Of a stretch of 64,000 nt of DNA, positions 40,930-50,469 are shown one piece after another (within the stretch, counting starts at the first letter, position 1; the number at the start of each line of letters is the position of its first letter). The stretch comes from G963701675 sp963701675 (GTDB taxonomy: Bacteria; Planctomycetota; Planctomycetia; Gemmatales; Gemmataceae): NCBI GenBank assembly GCA_963701675.1, contig OY969623.1:3472001-3536000 (forward strand). Direction: 5' to 3'. The notes under the pieces were generated by a model. It searched no databases. It was not told where the DNA came from and worked only from the letters and a program-made list of their open reading frames with translations. The position numbers and the translations under genes were made by a program.

Positions 40930-41340
40930 CTACGGCACGACGTTGAATGCACGCTCCCCGTGAATGCGGAAAACGTGAAAGTGCGAATCGATTGAAAAGA
41001 TTTGTTGAAGTCCCAAGTGTTCGGCAGCAGACACCAACGAAGCGTCAGCAAAGTCCATCGGGGTGTCGTGGTACTGTCGCATTAGTTCGCGGATGCGATT
41101 CCACTCCTGCGGGTCGGTGGGATGCAACATCGCAATGCCGTCGATTAGGTATCCCCATAGCTCCTCTTGTGCGGGCAAGCCGCCCGCGCACCGCAACAGG
41201 TACATCGCTTCGGTGAAACAGGGCCATGTGGTAACAAGTGGGGCAGCGGGGAGAATAGCAAGGGCCGAAACACAACGTGAGTGATACGGATCATCTCGAT
41301 CGATGAGTGCCACTAAAGGTCCGGTGTCACAGAGGGTCAC
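40930..41340 (-). CDS. PIN-domain toxin (VapC-like)
   Basis: 136 residues. Acidic residues of the PIN active site are seen in LCDTGPLVALIDRDDPYH, TTWPCFTEAMYLL and TPMDFADASLVSAAE. Family members are Mg-dependent ribonucleases neutralised by a cognate antitoxin. The start codon region overlaps the end of the upstream gene by 4 bases, as in toxin-antitoxin operons. Confidence 0.82.
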   Translation of the reverse strand: MTLCDTGPLVALIDRDDPYHSRCVSALAILPAAPLVTTWPCFTEAMYLLRCAGGLPAQEELWGYLIDGIAMLHPTDPQEWNRIRELMRQYHDTPMDFADASLVSAAEHLGLQQIFSIDSHFHVFRIHGERAFNVVP

Positions 41341-41621
41341 AAGTGATCGGCCTTTTTCTTGGCTTCGAGGTATTCAGTGAACTGTTCGCCGCTGTTCACC
41401 GAATGACATGCGCGGCCGCCGCTTGCAATTCGACCTATTCGTCCAGCGAGAATATCGGCAAGAGTCGCAGGAACATTTCCTTCGGCCGAAAAGGTTGTTT
41501 GATCTGCACGAGTTTGTGCGAGATGGACCGCGATCCAGGCCGCAGGCGTCACGCCAGCGGCGTTCGCAGCGCGTTCGAGCGCGCTGTATACTGCATCCGG
41601 GATTTCGAGTGTGCGACTCAC
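41337..41621 (-). CDS. Antitoxin partner of the PIN toxin
   Basis: 94 residues from ATG 41621. The N-terminus SRTLEIPDAVYSALERAANA followed by AGVTPAAWIAVHLAQ is a ribbon-helix-helix-type layout with a short strand and two helices. The C-terminal part is a flexible tail (FTEYLEAKKKADHL) suited to wrap the toxin. It overlaps the toxin gene by 4 bases. Confidence 0.72.
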   Translation of the reverse strand: MSRTLEIPDAVYSALERAANAAGVTPAAWIAVHLAQTRADQTTFSAEGNVPATLADILAGRIGRIASGGRACHSVNSGEQFTEYLEAKKKADHL

Positions 41622-41671
41622 CGCGTAGTCTCCGCCCGAATTCTATCGTGTAATTGCAATTCACGTCTAGG

Positions 41672-43891
41672 TCATCGTGCCGCTGCCTGTGCCCGCGCAC
41701 CGCTGTCTTCAAAGGGCTTGCGAAGGAACTGCGCAAACTCGCTTTCGTTATTGATCTTCCCTTCATCGTAGCGGGCGACTTCCTCAACGCGGTCTTCGTC
41801 GGGGACCGGCCGCAGGATGACGTACAACGGCAATTGTTCCGTTCCGAACGTGTCGCGCTGAAACTGCAGATTCACGTCGGCGTCGGCCTGCTGCCGAGCG
41901 ACGCTCGTTCCGAAAGTGCTCTGGAGGCGCGGCGAGAAGAAGTAGTCGGGCACTTTGTCCGTATACATTTGCACCAAACTATACGGTTGGAACAGCTTCT
42001 TGATTTCGCTTTTCGAGAACACGTTCTTTTCGTTGAACTTACAGTTCGTACACGTCTCGCCGGTGAAGTCCACAAACACGTATTGAGGCTGGCCGCTGCG
42101 CTTCGCTTGCGCTCGAGCTTCTTCGATGGCGCGCGGGAGGTTTCCGTTCCACGCTAATCCGTGGGCGCCGCTTTCGCTCGGCTCGGGTAACAGGAACGAG
42201 TCGATCCAAGCGTAGACCGTGCCGCTCGGCCGTTGTTTCGTGCCGCTAGTTGATGCTGCGAACATCGCTGGTATAAGGTAGAACCCCAGGCTGATGAACA
42301 GAAATCCGAACAGGAGTCGAGGCACGCCAATGCTCTCGACCGGCCCGTCATGAGGAAGGCGATACACGTTCAAGAGGTAAAGGCCGCACAATAGCGCGAT
42401 GGCGATCCACATTCCGAGCACAAGGTCATAGGTGAAAAACTGAGGCGTTCGGGCGAAATTTAATTCCGCCTGGCGGAAAAACTTGAGCGCGGCCGCCAGC
42501 TCCAGAAATCCCATGACCACCTTAACACTGTTCAACCAAGAACCGCTCTTCGGAAGTTTCTGCAAAAGAGCCGGGAACAACGCCAACACGAAGAACGGCG
42601 CCGCGAACGTGACCGAAAACGCCAGGCCACCAAGGAGCCGATGCGACCATGAGATCGCAGAACTTCCGGCGGTGCCGCCGAATCCACCCAGAAACGGAGC
42701 GACGCAGGCGAAGCTGACGATGGTAAACGTCAGCGCCATGAACATTACGCCCAACAGCCCGCCTTTGCCTTCGCGCGCCGACGTGAAACGCGTCATCGAG
42801 GACGGCAGTTCGATGTCGTACATGCCGAAGAGGCTCAGGGCGAAAAAGACGAAGAGCGCTCCCAGCGCGAAATTCATCGTCGAATGAACACTTAAACTGC
42901 GAAACACCGACAACAACGCTATCGCGGAAATGGTAAGTACGGTGACGATGGTTGCGCAGTAGACGATTGCCATCGTAATCGGCTTGTGATGCTCTTTTTC
43001 GGATTGCTTCAAGAAAAAGCTAACAGTTATCGGGATCATCGGGAAGACGCAAGGCGTAATAAGTGAAACCGCTCCCCAAAAGATGCCTTGGAGCATGAAG
43101 GCCAGCAGTGAGACCGGCGGCGTTTCCTTTTTCGCCGCACTGATCTGTTTCTGCACCACATCGAGAGAAGCCCGGTACCCTGCCGCGGATTCGGTGATCG
43201 GAAACGTGGCTTCATGTGAGCCGTCTGGCGCGGTGGGTTTCGGCGGCGGCGTGGGTGCAGCTACCGGTGATTCCGGTTTGCCGATAAGTTTGAGCTTGGG
43301 TTTCTCAAGTTTCAGACGTTGTTCGATTTCCGGTGATACAGGCACTGCCGGGGCGTCCGAGACTTTGATGTTCACCGAAAGTTCCGGGTTACCTCGATAG
43401 CACAGATTGTCGCAAACCTGAAATCCGTCCGTCTTGATTTGCATCGCCTTTGACCCCGGCGTTGCGTCCGGAAGGACGAGCACGTCCCGTGACCAGGTAA
43501 AGAGCTTCTTGTGCTTCAGCATATCGGCGTTCAATCCGGGTTCGTTGACTCGTTCCGGTTCGCTTTCGGTGATCGGCCAAAGCGACTTCAAGCCGGAAGG
43601 GTCTTCGAATATCAGGTCTCCAAGGACGTGTTTCTCGGCGTCGCCGGCAAGCTGTCGCGTGAGAGGGTAGGTATATGCCCCAGTAGCAGGCGTTCCGGTG
43701 ATGGTTACCTTTGCGGTTTCACCGCGTCGGACTTCCACGGGCTCAACGGTGACCTTGAAGCTGATCAAGTCGGACCACTTCTTCTTACCGGCGGAGGACT
43801 TCGCCGGATCGAAGAAATCGTCCTGCGGAGCGGCGCTCGCTGTCGTGGCCAGCGAGAGCCAGATGACCAATGGAAGGAGAATCCGATTCAT
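41672..43891 (-). CDS. DsbD-like thiol:disulfide interchange protein
   Basis: 739 residues. Signal peptide; N-terminal DsbD-type beta domain with the pair VCDNLCYRG; Pro-rich linker; a membrane domain of eight or so helices with the two conserved half-sites ITPCVFPMIPI and FACVAPFLGG; and a C-terminal thioredoxin domain, FVDFTGETCTNCKFNEKNVF, with a C-T-N-C active site. The protein passes electrons from cytosolic thioredoxin to periplasmic acceptors. The neighbouring minus-strand thioredoxin-NHL gene, 16 bases upstream, suggests a shared role in periplasmic redox control. Confidence 0.9.
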   Translation of the reverse strand: MNRILLPLVIWLSLATTASAAPQDDFFDPAKSSAGKKKWSDLISFKVTVEPVEVRRGETAKVTITGTPATGAYTYPLTRQLAGDAEKHVLGDLIFEDPSGLKSLWPITESEPERVNEPGLNADMLKHKKLFTWSRDVLVLPDATPGSKAMQIKTDGFQVCDNLCYRGNPELSVNIKVSDAPAVPVSPEIEQRLKLEKPKLKLIGKPESPVAAPTPPPKPTAPDGSHEATFPITESAAGYRASLDVVQKQISAAKKETPPVSLLAFMLQGIFWGAVSLITPCVFPMIPITVSFFLKQSEKEHHKPITMAIVYCATIVTVLTISAIALLSVFRSLSVHSTMNFALGALFVFFALSLFGMYDIELPSSMTRFTSAREGKGGLLGVMFMALTFTIVSFACVAPFLGGFGGTAGSSAISWSHRLLGGLAFSVTFAAPFFVLALFPALLQKLPKSGSWLNSVKVVMGFLELAAALKFFRQAELNFARTPQFFTYDLVLGMWIAIALLCGLYLLNVYRLPHDGPVESIGVPRLLFGFLFISLGFYLIPAMFAASTSGTKQRPSGTVYAWIDSFLLPEPSESGAHGLAWNGNLPRAIEEARAQAKRSGQPQYVFVDFTGETCTNCKFNEKNVFSKSEIKKLFQPYSLVQMYTDKVPDYFFSPRLQSTFGTSVARQQADADVNLQFQRDTFGTEQLPLYVILRPVPDEDRVEEVARYDEGKINNESEFAQFLRKPFEDSGARAQAAAR

Positions 43892-43907
43892 GAATTCACC
43901 GATTTCC

Positions 43908-44855
43908 CTACGAACCTATCTTCGGCGCATCGACGTCTTGGAGTTTCAACGTCGAAACGGCTTTCGTTTTCAGATCCACCACGCGAATGCGATGTCCATT
44001 GGTGTCGGCAACGTACATGCGGTCGCCGGCGATACTCAAACCGCCCGGCTCGTTGAACGGCGGTTCATGCAGCCAACCGGCTCGACCGCCGAGAAATGTC
44101 TCACACGAACGCTTGGCCGGGTCGATGATTTTGATTTTGTTGTTGTACGTATCCGCAACGAAAAGCTTGCCGGCGTGGAAAGCGACTCCCAAGGCATGTT
44201 GCAGTCGGACTTTGCCGCCGACGCCGTCTTCGTCGCCGAAAACGAACAAGCCCTTGCCAACGATGGTTTCGACGCTGCCGCCGTTGCCGGCGAGCGGCAA
44301 GGAACGAATGGCGCTCACCTCGCTGTCGGCAACGAAGAGACGTTTGCCGTCGCTCGCCAAGCCGCTCGGTTGAGCGAACTCGGCCTGATCCAACTGACCG
44401 TCTTGAATGTTCTCGCTACCATTGCCGGCGTATGGCGCCAACCGCGATTTCTCCAGGTCGAGCGTCCAAATCTGGTGATGTCCCGCCAGAGCGATGTACA
44501 TCAGCTTGCCGTCGAGGTAGAGATCCCACGGGCTATTCAGCCCAATTTCCAACGCCGGGCCGCGGGCTCGGCGACTCATGCCCTGCTCCCCGGTGCCCGC
44601 AATGGTTTTCACAGTTTGAGCTCGAAGGTCTAAGGCGCGAACGACGTGATTCTTGCGGTCCGCGACGTAGAGCGTTTCGTCGCGGAGCACCATACCTTGT
44701 GGATCATTGAAACTCGATTTATCGAACGGGCCGTCTTGCTTACCCGAGTTGCCGTTGCCGGCGACGGCGATTTTCTTCCCGTCCAAATCGGTAATGACGA
44801 TGCGATGGTGCGTGCTATCAGCGATAAACAGCCGATTGCCAACCGCATCGGCGAG
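43908..44855 (-). CDS. NHL-repeat part of a thioredoxin-NHL protein (after frameshift)
   Basis: The frame reads VLADAVGNRLFIADSTHHRI, GKKIAVAGNGNSGKQDG, FNDPQGMVLRDETLYVADRK, then three or more blades (SPWDLYLDGKLMYIALAGHH; QPSGLASDGKRLFVADSEVS; LGVAFHAGKLFVADTYNNKI; GGLSIAGDRMYVADTNGHRI) of an NHL beta-propeller. Upstream of VLADAV the conserved sequence is in another frame (see the thioredoxin entry). Removal of one T near 44858 would give FPGKVLADAV. Homologues (NHLRC2-like) combine thioredoxin and NHL in one chain. Confidence 0.85.
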   Translation of the reverse strand, partial: LADAVGNRLFIADSTHHRIVITDLDGKKIAVAGNGNSGKQDGPFDKSSFNDPQGMVLRDETLYVADRKNHVVRALDLRAQTVKTIAGTGEQGMSRRARGPALEIGLNSPWDLYLDGKLMYIALAGHHQIWTLDLEKSRLAPYAGNGSENIQDGQLDQAEFAQPSGLASDGKRLFVADSEVSAIRSLPLAGNGGSVETIVGKGLFVFGDEDGVGGKVRLQHALGVAFHAGKLFVADTYNNKIKIIDPAKRSCETFLGGRAGWLHEPPFNEPGGLSIAGDRMYVADTNGHRIRVVDLKTKAVSTLKLQDVDAPKIGS

Positions 44856-45534
44856 GACACTTTCCAGGGAAGAAAAGAGGACTATCGCCTTTTTCGTGTG
44901 TGCGCGCCAGTTCAAAACGCATGGGCTTTTCGTTCAGCGTTTTTTTGGCACGATGTTCCTCTATCAACTTGGAAATGGCGCCGTCCAGCGCCTCGTACAG
45001 TCCTTCGCCAGAGCCTCGACCAACCAGCCTTCCTTCCGGGTCAATGAGCCACAACGTCGGCCACGACTCCACTTCATAGCTCCGCCAGATTTTCATGTTC
45101 GCGTCGTTAACGACGGGATGTTCGACCTCGTACCGCAGGATCGCCTTGCGGATGCTTTCGGTGTTCTTCTCATTTTCGAATTTGGCGGAGTGAACGCCGA
45201 TCACGACCAGTTGATTGGCGTACTTTTTTTCAAGTTTGGCCAGGTCCGGAATCGTGTGAATGCAATTGATGCAACACAACGTCCAGAAGTCGAGGAGCAC
45301 AATCTTGCCACGCAGATCAGCTAGTTTGAGGGGGCCTGCCGTGTTCAACCACGCAACGCCGCCGTCGAGTTCCGGCGCCATAGGCCGTGGCCGGCCGTCG
45401 GCGGCTTGAAGGCCGGCTTTAGCGGCGGGCGTCATCCAGTGCCAATTGGCGACTCCGTAAACTCCGGCGCCGAAAAGGAGAATCAGTATCGCAGCCAACA
45501 ATCCGCGTTTCGCCAAGTAACTGGAGCGTGACAT
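44856..45534 (-). CDS. Thioredoxin-like part of a thioredoxin-NHL protein (before frameshift)
   Basis: From ATG 45534: an N-terminal membrane/signal helix (GLLAAILILLFGAGVYGVAN) then a TlpA/thioredoxin-like domain, LRGKIVLLDFWTLCCINCIH with the C-C-I-N-C site, VVIGVHSAKFENEKNTESIR, and SWPTLWLIDPEGRLVGRGSG. It ends NEKPMRFELART...FFPGK where the NHL propeller should follow. In this frame the protein runs on for about 14 out-of-frame residues. The C-x-x-C type site supports redox activity in the periplasm, next to the DsbD-like protein. Confidence 0.85.
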
Positions 45535-45677
45535 GGTGCGATTCCTCTTCCGACGGCCTGATCTCGCGCTGCGGGGTAACGCGACGGTAATTGCTTTCCT
45601 ATTCTACGGTCCGCAGCGCGTTTCAGACCAGTGAAAAGGAAGTCGAGCGTGGTCTTCGGCGGCTTGACCCGGACTTT

Positions 45678-48600
45678 ATGAACCCCTACGGTGAGAGCAT
45701 GACTTCGCCAGAAGATCGTTTGCCTTCGCCCGGTTCGATTCCGATTGCGCCCTACCCCTCGGTGTCCGCTGAGCCAGCGGTAAGGTCAGTTTCTCTGACG
45801 CATGATTCCGCCACCTCGGCCCGCCTGATGAACGAAGTCAAGCGGCTCGACGCGGTGCTCGTCGGTTCAGTGTTGGTGCTGGCATTTCTTCTCGGATCGT
45901 TCATTGCAACCAACAGCGACGTTTGGATGCACCTCGCGACCGGTCGACTCATCGCCAACGGGCAATACCAGTTCGGCGATGATCCTTTTTCCTACTCCAC
46001 TCCGGGCGTGCGTTGGGTGAATCATTCGTGGCTGCCCGATTGGCTCGGGTATGTGACGTCTGTAGCAGTCGGCGGACCGGAAGACCCGACAGGGGGCGGT
46101 GTGTTGGTGGTGTTGAAAGCGCTCGTGATAACGGCGACGACCGGAATAATGCTGCTGGTCTGCCGACGCGAAGGCGGGACGTGGCTGGCAACGGTCGGTG
46201 TCACTCTCGCACTGCTCGCGATGATGCCGCGAATGCTGCTGCAACCGCGCTGTGCGTCGTTCCTCTTCTTGGCGATCACGCTTTATCTCCTGACACGCCG
46301 TGTCGGTTCCGGTAAGAACTGGCAACGGCTCGCAGGAATTCCCGTGCTATTCGTCTTGTGGGTGAACTTCGACGATTGGTTTTTGCTCGGCCCCGTTGTT
46401 GTTGCAATGTTCTTCGTCGCGGCGTGTATCGAACGCCTGCTGACACCGCAAAACGCAGACACTTCGGAACTCCAAAACGAGTTGAAAACATTGCTACTCA
46501 TCCTCGTCGTCGGCGTGGCGGCGTGCCTTTTGAATCCTTATCACCTATACGCGTTCCAGTTGCCTCCGGAATTGCACGCGCTTCTTTATGCGGATCGAAA
46601 TGACCCGCAGATTCAGAGCTATATATCGTCGCCGTTTCGCTGGGAGTATGTCTACCGGCCGACGCATGGAATCGTCCCCGCCGGCGTGGCGTACGTCGTG
46701 CTGCTCGGCTTAGGCCTGTCCTCCTTCTACTTCGTCCGCGAGCGTTGGCCGTGGTGGCGCTTGATCGTCTGGGTTGGATTTGCAGCCTTAAGTCTCGGGC
46801 TGGAGCGCACCGTGCCCTTCTTCGCCGTCGCCGGCACGATTGTAACCATTCTCAATTTTCAAGACTCCATCGCTTCGCGCTCGGTGCAAAGCCCACGGAT
46901 TGCAATCCGTGGGCTTATCGGCCGACTCGTCTCCATCGTTGCCCTCGTCGCGCTCATCTTACTTGCCTGGCCGGGTTGGCTGACTCCGGAAACCATAAAT
47001 CCCGCTCTCGGCAATCGCTCTCGGCGAGTGACGTGGGCGATACACGACGATCCATCTCACCGCGGCGCAGCCATCGGCGTGCGCGAGCTTCGTGCGAAAA
47101 ACGTCATCGAGGAGACGCAAAACGGCTTCAGCTATAGCCGTGATTTCGTCAACTACTGCGCCTGGTTCTGTCCTGAAGAGAAGGGCTTTGTCGACTTCCG
47201 CTTCTCACACTTTCTTGGCGTGCTCCGGGTGTATGCGGACGTTCGTGACAATCTGCACGATCGGCCGACCGGTCTTGGACAACCGACGCCCGAATGGGTG
47301 ACGGAGTTCAAACAGCGAAACATCAATCACATCATCATCGGCGGAACGGGCGGCGACTTACTCGCGCAGGCTAAGCCGTTCTGGGCTTATCCCGAGTTCT
47401 GGCCGCTCTTGTACGCGGATGGCCGAACATGCATCTTCGGCTGGAATGGCCTTCCTGACGGGCCAAAAAAGACGACGTTCGACAAGCACCGGCTGAACTT
47501 CGATCGGATTGCGTATGGTCGGCACCTCCCGCCCGAAGAGCAGGCGCCGGAATCGCCACCCCCACCTCCGCAGACGACGCCGTGGTGGACAACGTACTTC
47601 GAAGGCGAGCTGCCGCGCCCGTTGGCGGTGGACGCTTCGAACATGTACTCGAACTATTTCGAGGTCTTGTCCCAGCGAATGAGTTTCGACTCCGAGCAGT
47701 CTTTCCGGCGACTCTTGTACCTGCGGAATATCGCCCGGTGGATCGATCCGTTGACGGTGGCTCCCGCCGGTGGTGGCTTGCTTCAGACCCTTTACACTCT
47801 ACGGTGTGCGATATCCAGTCCCGGAGATAATCAATTGCGCGCGCTCATCGGCACGTCAAGTTCGGCGCCGTCGGGTGCACTAATGCTGGCTGTACGGGCC
47901 GGTCGTCGCGGCAACTTCCAAAACCCTAACAGCGCCGTCGGTTATGCCGCATTGGGCACGGCCTATCTCACGTTGTGGCGGCAACAAGAGGGCGGCTGGC
48001 TAAACGGTGGCCGCGGCACGTTGTTGCATCAACTACGTTTGGTCCAAATCGTCACCGCCATGCAAAACGCACTGGCACTTCGGCCCGATGACCACGGCAT
48101 TCATCAAGCACTAGCAGAAACGTATCAACAACTGAATGTCGGCATGTTGCTTTCGTCGTTCCCCCATGCCACCATGGGCGAACCATTCATCGATCTCGAA
48201 CTGTATCATTGGAAAGAATTTCTGGAACGCGCCGAACGGCTCGGTCCAAGTTCACTCCGACTGAGCGACGAGGACTTTCCCCAATGGGTTGAGGGGTTTA
48301 AACGTCGCATCAGCGAACAGGAGAAGGCGTACGACTTTCAGCGCCGGTGCGATCAATGGGAAGTGTCCGCGCTAAACAAGCCACGACTCGAACGAGCTAT
48401 CCGCGCGGTCCAGTTCGGGCTGGTGAAAAAAGCCCTGGACGAATTGGAGTCTGCGACATCCGGTCCGCGCGACGAGATGGAGAATCAGTGGTACATGCGC
48501 CTCATGCTCCTCACGGGCCGCGCCTCCTTTATCGATGCGAATGACCGGCAGTTTGCCGATCCGTGGAATACCGTCCTTTTCGCCGCGACCACCGGGAATT

Positions 48601-49034
48601 ACCACGGCGCCGACGTTTACTTGGACGAGTGGACCCACGCTCTGGACGAAGCGCACGTTCGCGACTTGCTGGGACTAGTCCGGCGACAGTACTTCCCCGG
48701 CGCCGTGGCGCCGCTCCCGCAAAACACGTTCCTTACGGTAGATACCGCCGTGGCCAATCTGCAAACGCGGATCGATTTGGAAGTCGTCCGCGGCGTTCTT
48801 GCACTCGAAGCAGGCAACACGAGTGAGGCGGAATCCCTATTCCGCCGCGCATTGGAAATGTCAACATCCGCGGCGTTCCGCGCCCGCCGTCTATTGCCGT
48901 TCGGGTCAGGCGCCCTTCTCGATTCGCTGACGCTCACCGCATCGGCGCAGATGGCGACGGGCATCTCCGCCGTGCCCTTCAGCCTCCGACCGGTGGCGAA
49001 CAACTATCTGTTGCTGTTGCGAGAGGCGAAGTAG
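45678..49034 (+). CDS. Very large membrane protein with C-terminal repeat region
   Basis: About 1118 residues if started at ATG 45678; ATG 45699 after GGTGAG is equally good. The first half has about ten membrane helices, beginning VLVGSVLVLAFLLGSFIATN, with the loop TNSDVWMHLATGRLIANGQY and RWVNHSWLPDWLGYVT resembling polytopic glycosyltransferase-like proteins of planctomycetes. The second half is soluble, helical and TPR-like (NAVGYAALGTAYLTLWRQQE; LRPDDHGIHQALAETYQQLN). No catalytic motif is certain. A 28-bp palindromic repeat (46889-46916) is embedded in the frame without disrupting it, encoding SPRIAIRGLI between helices. Confidence 0.72.
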   Translation: MNPYGESMTSPEDRLPSPGSIPIAPYPSVSAEPAVRSVSLTHDSATSARLMNEVKRLDAVLVGSVLVLAFLLGSFIATNSDVWMHLATGRLIANGQYQFGDDPFSYSTPGVRWVNHSWLPDWLGYVTSVAVGGPEDPTGGGVLVVLKALVITATTGIMLLVCRREGGTWLATVGVTLALLAMMPRMLLQPRCASFLFLAITLYLLTRRVGSGKNWQRLAGIPVLFVLWVNFDDWFLLGPVVVAMFFVAACIERLLTPQNADTSELQNELKTLLLILVVGVAACLLNPYHLYAFQLPPELHALLYADRNDPQIQSYISSPFRWEYVYRPTHGIVPAGVAYVVLLGLGLSSFYFVRERWPWWRLIVWVGFAALSLGLERTVPFFAVAGTIVTILNFQDSIASRSVQSPRIAIRGLIGRLVSIVALVALILLAWPGWLTPETINPALGNRSRRVTWAIHDDPSHRGAAIGVRELRAKNVIEETQNGFSYSRDFVNYCAWFCPEEKGFVDFRFSHFLGVLRVYADVRDNLHDRPTGLGQPTPEWVTEFKQRNINHIIIGGTGGDLLAQAKPFWAYPEFWPLLYADGRTCIFGWNGLPDGPKKTTFDKHRLNFDRIAYGRHLPPEEQAPESPPPPPQTTPWWTTYFEGELPRPLAVDASNMYSNYFEVLSQRMSFDSEQSFRRLLYLRNIARWIDPLTVAPAGGGLLQTLYTLRCAISSPGDNQLRALIGTSSSAPSGALMLAVRAGRRGNFQNPNSAVGYAALGTAYLTLWRQQEGGWLNGGRGTLLHQLRLVQIVTAMQNALALRPDDHGIHQALAETYQQLNVGMLLSSFPHATMGEPFIDLELYHWKEFLERAERLGPSSLRLSDEDFPQWVEGFKRRISEQEKAYDFQRRCDQWEVSALNKPRLERAIRAVQFGLVKKALDELESATSGPRDEMENQWYMRLMLLTGRASFIDANDRQFADPWNTVLFAATTGNYHGADVYLDEWTHALDEAHVRDLLGLVRRQYFPGAVAPLPQNTFLTVDTAVANLQTRIDLEVVRGVLALEAGNTSEAESLFRRALEMSTSAAFRARRLLPFGSGALLDSLTLTASAQMATGISAVPFSLRPVANNYLLLLREAK
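46889..46916 (+). repeat. REP-like palindrome inside a coding sequence
   Basis: A perfect 28-bp palindrome whose centre is CCACGGATTGCAATCCGTGG. Imperfect copies occur at 63416-63443 and 63653-63678. It lies within the large membrane-protein gene, in frame. Confidence 0.85.
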
Positions 49035-49067
49035 TCGGATAGGGCTGTTGCAATGAGGAAATGTCTT

Positions 49068-49475
49068 TTAGACGAACGGATCAACTACCTTAACTCCCGC
49101 GCTCTTGAAGTGGGTCACATTACGGGTGGCCACAGTTAGCTGGTGTTCCAAGGCGGTGGCCGCCACCATGGAATCTAACAGCGGCAAGGTCTTGCCCTTC
49201 CTTTTTGCTGCCACAACCAAGCTCGCCCAGCGGCGGCCGACGGAAGCGTCCCAAGGGATGCATTCGATCGTCCGTTCCAGCGCTGTCATCCACTGTTCGA
49301 GGCGGGTCCGTTTTCGGCTCGCCGTCAAGGCCAGGATGCCGATCAGCAATTCCCCAAGAACAATGGGATCGACAACGAGTTGCTCCTCGTTCGCGCTCAA
49401 CCAGTCGATGACTTTCTGGTTGGGAGACTTTTTCGTCGGTTCGCTCAAAACGTTGGCGTCAACGAGGTAAGTCAT
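49068..49475 (-). CDS. PIN-domain toxin (VapC/FitB-like)
   Basis: 135 residues. TYLVDANVLSEPTKKSPN at the N-terminus is the FitB/VapC signature with the first catalytic Asp; the others are in VLGELLIGILAL and LLDSMVAATALEHQLTVATR followed by NVTHF. Probably a ribonuclease. Its start overlaps the antitoxin stop by 4 bases. Confidence 0.88.
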   Translation of the reverse strand: MTYLVDANVLSEPTKKSPNQKVIDWLSANEEQLVVDPIVLGELLIGILALTASRKRTRLEQWMTALERTIECIPWDASVGRRWASLVVAAKRKGKTLPLLDSMVAATALEHQLTVATRNVTHFKSAGVKVVDPFV

Positions 49476-49723
49476 CCGAGCTCGGGCGCCTCGATGTGGT
49501 CAATGGTCTCGGTTCGCTCCATCGGCGCAAACCAACCCTTGACCGGGCAAGCGAGCAGGAGCTTCACCAAGCCGGCATTCGGTCGGCGGCCGACGCGCTT
49601 GAGCTTGTATTCTCCGCGATCGATCGTCTCGATCTCGAATACTTGTCCGGGCTGGATGTCGTCTCGTTCGCGAATCTCGGCGGGCAGTACGACTTGGCCT
49701 TTCGTTGAAATCGTTGTCTTCAT
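49472..49723 (-). CDS. AbrB/MazE-type antitoxin (VapB-like)
   Basis: 83 residues from ATG 49723. MKTTISTKGQVVLPAEIRER is the swapped-hairpin AbrB DNA-binding motif, followed by VFEIETIDRGEYKLKRV and a tail that would contact the toxin. The operon with the PIN toxin downstream is complete. Such antitoxins repress their own promoter. Confidence 0.88.
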   Translation of the reverse strand: MKTTISTKGQVVLPAEIRERDDIQPGQVFEIETIDRGEYKLKRVGRRPNAGLVKLLLACPVKGWFAPMERTETIDHIEAPELG

Positions 49724-49804
49724 GTAACGTAAGATACTGACTTACCTAGCGGCGTCAAGTCGCGCTGGATGTCTGCGCCCGAATTGGAAAAGCGAGGTAC
49801 ACCA

Positions 49805-50248
49805 CTAATCAACCTCAAGTGCCCAGTGCTGTCTCCATTCATTCCGCCCATTCCATTCGTATTCCTCTCGAAACGCGGCAATCATAGTTCCTTCCACTAG
49901 CTCGGCAAGCGGCAGGGTGGAGAACTCAACAAATCGAAACCAAAGCCTCGGCAACTTCACTTTCGCCTTAACTTCCAGGTGCCGCCGAACGAACGCATTA
50001 TGGCTGTTATTCACGTGCTGGCCTAACCGCTCGATCAACGGTTGCCTAACCGCCTTGCCGCAGTACCTAGCAATGAAAGACGCGTGCTTGCCATCCGATG
50101 AGTATCCAAGCCAATACACACCGATCGCCTTTAGATACTTGCCCAAGGCGGCTTGAACACCAGCTGGGTTAAGCTCCCACGGGCCCGGCTCTTTCGCCGG
50201 CCAGGTCAGGTCCCATTTCTTCAGCTGCTCGAAGGAATTGATCCGCAT
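49805..50248 (-). CDS. GIY-YIG-like protein
   Basis: 147 residues if started at ATG 50248; upstream codons to 50371 have no similarity. The central part AIGVYWLGYSSDGKHASFIA then RYCGKAVRQPLIERLGQHVN has the layout of a GIY-YIG nuclease: 'GVY' then 'YCG-KA', an Arg on the following helix and a later Glu (PLAELVEGTMIAAF). The match is partial, so activity is uncertain. It stands alone between the PIN/AbrB pair and the glycan operon. Confidence 0.6.
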   Translation of the reverse strand: MRINSFEQLKKWDLTWPAKEPGPWELNPAGVQAALGKYLKAIGVYWLGYSSDGKHASFIARYCGKAVRQPLIERLGQHVNNSHNAFVRRHLEVKAKVKLPRLWFRFVEFSTLPLAELVEGTMIAAFREEYEWNGRNEWRQHWALEVD

Positions 50249-50469
50249 GGCGGGCTTTCGGCAAGAATGCGAAATTGACTCCCCCATAAGTAATGCGAAT
50301 CCAGGAAAGAAGGCGGACACCCGCCGATTCACAAATCGGGTTAAATCCTTGACAATTCCGAAAGCGGGCAATTATTATTGATCTCCGCTTACAGAGCCTC
50401 ATTGGATGCGATGAGGTGATCTGTATCGTACACCTAAACCTAACGGGACAAAGGACGTAAGATCACTAG

